Source of the DNA: RUG12461 sp045661345
GTDB taxonomy: Bacteria; Bacillota; Clostridia; Lachnospirales; Lachnospiraceae
Assembly: GCA_045661345.1 (NCBI GenBank)
Contig: JAZRFM010000025.1
Span: forward strand, 1 to 64,000
Direction of reading: 5' to 3'
Length of the DNA: 64,000 nt
Below, one piece after another: positions 60,596-64,000 of this stretch. Position 1 is the stretch's first letter. Each line of letters starts with the position of its first letter. The position numbers and the translations under genes are program-made. The notes under the pieces are model-generated. The model did not search any database and was not told the DNA's origin. It saw nothing but the letters and a program-made list of their open reading frames with translations.

Positions 60596-62488
60596 ATGTT
60601 AGATTCCACACAAATGGAGGCTGCAAGGCACGAGAACGGACCGTGCCTTGTGCTGGCCGGACCCGGGTCCGGCAAAACCACAGTTATTACAGAACGGATC
60701 AGGTTTTTGACACAGGAGAAAGCAAAACCGCCGGAACAGCTTCTGGTGGTCACCTTCACAAAAGCCGCCGCAGCAGAGATGCGGGATCGTTTCCTTTCAC
60801 TGACCGGCCAAAAACGGACGGCAGTCACCTTCGGCACATTTCATGCCATCTTTTTCCAGATTTTAAAACATGCATACAGAATCGGAACCCAAAGTATTCT
60901 GCGGGAGGATCTGCGCTACACACTGGTGAGAAATGCGTTGATCCGCGCAGGAGTCACCCTGGACGAGGAAAGCGAGTGTGTGCGCGACTATCTGAGACAG
61001 ATCAGCTATCGGAAAAACACCCGGGGAGCGAAGGATGCGCTTATGACCGGAAACAGCCCGGATCCGCTTTTTCACCGGATCTACGGGGAATATGAGAGGG
61101 AGAAAGAAAAGAGGCGCCTGCTGGATCTGGATGACCTCCTGACGCGGACGTATCAGCTCCTTTGTGACCGGGAGGACCTGCGGGAAGCATGGCAGCAGCG
61201 CTTTGCCTATCTGCTGGTGGATGAATTTCAGGATATCAATCCGATCCAGTATGAGATCGTAAAGCTGCTTTCCGCGCCACAGGATAATCTCTTTGTTGTG
61301 GGAGACGATGACCAGTCGATCTACCGCTTCCGCGGCGCGTCGCCGGAGATCATGCTGCATTTTCCGACGGATTATCCCGCATGCAAAAGGATTCTGCTGG
61401 GAAAGAATTACCGCTGCACGGGGAATGTTGTGGAGGCCGCACAGCGACTGATCACACACAACGAACACCGCTACGAAAAGAAGCTGACGGCGGTCAAAGA
61501 GAAGGGAGAACCGGTGGCAGTCCGTACCTTTGCGGATCAAAACGAAGAGCTGCATCATGTGCTTTCGGAGATCGGGGTACAACGCCGGAGGGAAGGAGGG
61601 CGCCGGATGCAGATCGCGGTGCTTTTCCGTACCAACCGCAGAATGTGGGAGCTGGCCGAGCATCTTCTGGCGGAAAACATCCCGATCCGCTGCAGGGAGC
61701 ATATTCCGAATCCCTATCAGCACTTTGTGGCACAGGATCTGTTTGCCTATTTTTCCCTGGCTGCGGGGAGCCGGAGACGTGGGGATTTTCTGCGCGTGAT
61801 GAATCGTCCGAAACGATATCTGAGCCGTGAGGCGGTGAGAAGCGATCCGTTTTCTTTTGAGGAGATGATGGCGTTTACTGCGGATAAACCATGGATCACA
61901 AAACGCATCGAAGAGCTGGCGGTGGATTTACGACACCTTTCCGGCATGAATCCCTATGCCGGGGTGAATTATATCCGGAAGAAGATCGGGTATGATCAGT
62001 TTATCTCGGAATATGCAAAGGAACATTTTCTGCCGGAGCAGGAGCTGCTGGAGCGCCTTCATGATCTGCAGGAGGCGGCAAGGGAATTTCGCACCATGGA
62101 TGCGTGGAAAGCGCATATCGAGGCCTTTACAAAGGAGCTTTGGCAAAAAGAAAAGGAGGGAGCGCTGGCGAAGGATGCCGTGACTTTGGCTACGCTCCAC
62201 GGCGCGAAGGGGCTGGAATTTGACAGGGTCTATCTCTATGACATGAATGCGGGGGTCATGCCTTACCATAAAGCGATGCTGCCAGCCGAACTGGAAGAAG
62301 AACGGCGCATGGTGTATGTGGGGATGACACGGGCCAAAAAGGAGCTGATTCTGCTTGCAGTGAAAAATGAAAAAGGAGAGGGTCAGGGCCCGTCTCCTTA
62401 TATTGCGGAAGCAATGGAAGATGATGAGGGGGAGGCAAGCGTGCCCTCAGGAAGCCGGTTCGTCAAGGTCTTCGACCGGAAGCTCTGA
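60596..62488 (+). CDS. UvrD/PcrA-type superfamily 1 helicase
   Basis: 630 residues. Walker A LVLAGPGSGKTTVI, motif Ia VVTFTKAAAAEMRDR, motif II LLVDEFQDINPIQYEIV, motif III VVGDDDQSIYRFRGA, motif V TLHGAKGLEFDRVYL, motif VI EERRMVYVGMTRAKKEL. A 3'-5' DNA helicase of repair type; shorter than PcrA (about 730), lacking its C-terminal tail. The ATG follows GGGAGGG. The last 42 bases overlap the convergent DUF1292 gene. Confidence 0.93.
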   Translation: MLDSTQMEAARHENGPCLVLAGPGSGKTTVITERIRFLTQEKAKPPEQLLVVTFTKAAAAEMRDRFLSLTGQKRTAVTFGTFHAIFFQILKHAYRIGTQSILREDLRYTLVRNALIRAGVTLDEESECVRDYLRQISYRKNTRGAKDALMTGNSPDPLFHRIYGEYEREKEKRRLLDLDDLLTRTYQLLCDREDLREAWQQRFAYLLVDEFQDINPIQYEIVKLLSAPQDNLFVVGDDDQSIYRFRGASPEIMLHFPTDYPACKRILLGKNYRCTGNVVEAAQRLITHNEHRYEKKLTAVKEKGEPVAVRTFADQNEELHHVLSEIGVQRRREGGRRMQIAVLFRTNRRMWELAEHLLAENIPIRCREHIPNPYQHFVAQDLFAYFSLAAGSRRRGDFLRVMNRPKRYLSREAVRSDPFSFEEMMAFTADKPWITKRIEELAVDLRHLSGMNPYAGVNYIRKKIGYDQFISEYAKEHFLPEQELLERLHDLQEAAREFRTMDAWKAHIEAFTKELWQKEKEGALAKDAVTLATLHGAKGLEFDRVYLYDMNAGVMPYHKAMLPAELEEERRMVYVGMTRAKKELILLAVKNEKGEGQGPSPYIAEAMEDDEGEASVPSGSRFVKVFDRKL

Positions 62489-62746
62489 AAAGGCATTGGA
62501 AACAAGGTCATATTCCTCGTCCGTTTCGATGTTGTCCAGTGAGGGGTTCCCGTCTGCGTCCTCCGCATAGCGGTAGAGGTAGATCTCTCCCTCGGCGTTG
62601 TCTTCGCCGTTTTCATCCTGGGGGATCAGAGCGATATAGTCCCGTTCTCCGGCGGTAAAGATGGTCAGAATCCGGCACTCGACCGAGGCGCCTTCATCCA
62701 GATCCAACGTCACGCGCACGTCTTCCATCATATCCACTTCAGCCAT
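62447..62746 (-). CDS. DUF1292 family protein
   Basis: 99 residues from ATG 62746 (AAGGAG upstream); the frame opens at 62767 without need. Acidic, with VECRILTIFTAGERDYIALIPQ and the end typical of the family (YDLVSNAFSELPVEDL). Function unknown; DUF1292 proteins are common small Firmicute proteins. Its 3' end overlaps the helicase gene tail to tail. Confidence 0.88.
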   Translation of the reverse strand: MAEVDMMEDVRVTLDLDEGASVECRILTIFTAGERDYIALIPQDENGEDNAEGEIYLYRYAEDADGNPSLDNIETDEEYDLVSNAFSELPVEDLDEPAS

Positions 62747-62788
62747 GGTGTTCTCCTTTTTCCCCATTATAGAATCGGCGCGGAACGG

Positions 62789-62816
62789 TTGTCAATCTGC
62801 GATTTTGTGATATACT
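62789..62816 (+). promoter_or_regulatory. Promoter of the GH13-like gene, leaderless type
   Basis: TTGTCA, 16 bases, TATACT. The ATG at 62825 starts only eight bases after the -10, about where transcription should begin, and no ribosome site precedes it. Confidence 0.6.
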
Positions 62817-62824
62817 ATGATGAT

Positions 62825-64000
62825 ATGGGATATCAGATCAGACAGGGGAACTATGAGAAAATGGGCGCTTTCCAGATGGGAAGCGACGTTGTGTTTACGT
62901 TTGCGTGTCCGAACGGAGAGGACTGCGCGGTACTGCTTTACCGGAAAGGGACGACAAAACGGTCGACCGTGATCAGGGTGCCGAAGAGCTACCGGATCGG
63001 ATCGCTGTATTCCGTCCTCGTGCAGGGAATTTCTCTGGAGACCTTTGACTATAATTTCAGGATCGGAGAGGCGGTTGTTACCGATCCCTATGCGGTTCGG
63101 ATCGTCGGCAGGGAGAAATGGGCCGACAATACGAGGCTTTCGGATCCTCACAGCCTGCGCAGCGGCTATTATCCCGAGAACTTTGACTGGGACGGTGACG
63201 AACGCGTGCATCTTTCCGATGAGGAGATGATCCTCTATAAGCTGCATGTGCGCTCGTTTACGAAGGACGGACTGGCGAAGGGAAACAGAAAGGGAACCTT
63301 TGCGGGCGTACAGGACGCGATTCCCTATCTGAAGGAGCTTGGCATCACTTCTGTGGAGCTGATGCCGATCTACGAATTTGAGGAGATCCTCCCCCGGGAG
63401 AAAAAACCGGCATACCAGAGCTATGAGGCGTGGAAAGAAGAACGCAAGGCTCCCGATACAACGGATGCGTCCGATGTGACGGAGCCGGAGGAGCCCCCGC
63501 AGAAGCTGAATGTATGGGGATACCGGGATGCGGATTATTTTGCCCCGAAGGCATCCTTTGCCGCGGGAGATGATCCTGCGGGAGAGGTACGGGAGCTCGT
63601 ACGGACCCTCCATCGCAACAGGATGGAGTGCATTCTGGAGTTTTTCTTCCCGGAGGGGTATACGGGAAGCTTCATAGTCTCTGTTTTGAGATACTGGGTC
63701 AGGGAATACCACGTGGACGGGGTGCACCTGCTCGGGTACCACCTGCCGATGCGGGATATCATCGGAGATCCCCTGCTGTCCGATACCAGGATCTTTTACA
63801 CCGGATTTGATATGGAATTCATTTCCGGCAATAAAGTAAAGAACCGGCTCTTTGTATACAACGATGAATACCAGTATCCTGCGAGAAAGATGCTGAACCG
63901 TCTGGAGATGAATCTGGATGAAATGGTCTCCCAGATCGTGAAGTGGCATCCGGCGCAGGGCTTTGTCAACTATATCACGAGTAACAACGGCTTCACGCTC
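62825..64000 (+). CDS. GH13 (alpha-amylase/debranching-like) protein, 3' end outside window
   Basis: The frame is open to the end (392 codons seen). An N-terminal beta domain (about 1-100: VVFTFACPNGEDCAVLLY; FDYNFRIGEAVVTDPYA) is followed by a TIM-barrel start: LYKLHVRSFTKDG, YLKELGITSVELMPIYEF and LNVWGYRDADYFAPK, all typical of glycogen-debranching/pullulanase-type GH13 enzymes. At the place of the nucleophile motif DGFRFD it reads YHVDGVHLLGYH, so the Arg is His and the catalytic Asp is Leu. It may be a non-catalytic glycan-binding relative. An internal ATG at 62861 is an alternative start. Confidence 0.75.
   Translation, partial: MGYQIRQGNYEKMGAFQMGSDVVFTFACPNGEDCAVLLYRKGTTKRSTVIRVPKSYRIGSLYSVLVQGISLETFDYNFRIGEAVVTDPYAVRIVGREKWADNTRLSDPHSLRSGYYPENFDWDGDERVHLSDEEMILYKLHVRSFTKDGLAKGNRKGTFAGVQDAIPYLKELGITSVELMPIYEFEEILPREKKPAYQSYEAWKEERKAPDTTDASDVTEPEEPPQKLNVWGYRDADYFAPKASFAAGDDPAGEVRELVRTLHRNRMECILEFFFPEGYTGSFIVSVLRYWVREYHVDGVHLLGYHLPMRDIIGDPLLSDTRIFYTGFDMEFISGNKVKNRLFVYNDEYQYPARKMLNRLEMNLDEMVSQIVKWHPAQGFVNYITSNNGFTL

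Overview
The window looks like chromosomal DNA of a Lachnospiraceae-type (Clostridia) anaerobe. The evidence is strong AGGAGG-type ribosome sites with some GTG/TTG starts, a Firmicute division and cell-wall cluster, an NfnAB-like flavoprotein pair, a monomeric [FeFe]-hydrogenase, several radical-SAM enzymes, and a DUF5717/DUF5716-type operon that I remember mainly from Lachnospiraceae. No rRNA, tRNA or CRISPR array was seen. All family calls are from sequence reading only; no search was run.

Region 1 (1-11.8 kb) is an eroding accessory island. It holds a TnpB-type element cut by the window edge and three related Rpn-type (PD-(D/E)XK) nuclease genes that share promoter, C-terminal tail and terminator. 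One of the three has lost its 5' end. A MoxR ATPase gene (frameshifted) sits with a metallopeptidase/VWA gene. There is also a DUF932-type gene broken in a G-run, a truncated PolC-like protein lacking its catalytic aspartates, and a string of very small genes.

Region 2 (12-18.9 kb) holds a methyltransferase of unlike composition, a two-gene unit of a phosphotransferase and a radical-SAM protein (both with Rossmann-like N-termini), a second radical-SAM protein, and an SCP2-like domain fused to a histone-H1-like tail.

Region 3 (19-34.5 kb) is core genome: thrS; then, from a promoter overlapped by MraZ boxes, mraZ-rsmH-ftsL-PBP-mraY-murD-ftsW-divIB; ftsZ with its own promoter; a beta-CASP nuclease; and argS.

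Region 4 (34.5-43.8 kb) has two CobW-type GTPases, one with a huge histidine loop and one fused to a TIGR03943-like domain. Next comes the most novel unit: a promoter with nine G in its spacer drives a 40-residue aromatic/acidic peptide whose stop overlaps the start of a radical-SAM/SPASM enzyme, then a 66-residue protein, a Sel1-repeat protein and an Hsp70-AAA-AAA fusion, ending at a hairpin terminator. I read this as a candidate peptide-modification (RiPP) operon joined to a chaperone machine.

Region 5 (43.9-64 kb) has cardiolipin synthase, an MscS channel, NfnAB, an AT-rich gap with an orphan SOS-box-like site, a CobD/HisC-like aminotransferase, the DUF5717/DUF5716-like operon (one member appears to be a degenerate Hsp70/actin fold), a group-B-like [FeFe]-hydrogenase, gltX, a UvrD-type helicase, a convergent DUF1292 gene, and the start of a GH13-like gene that seems leaderless and lacks the usual nucleophile.
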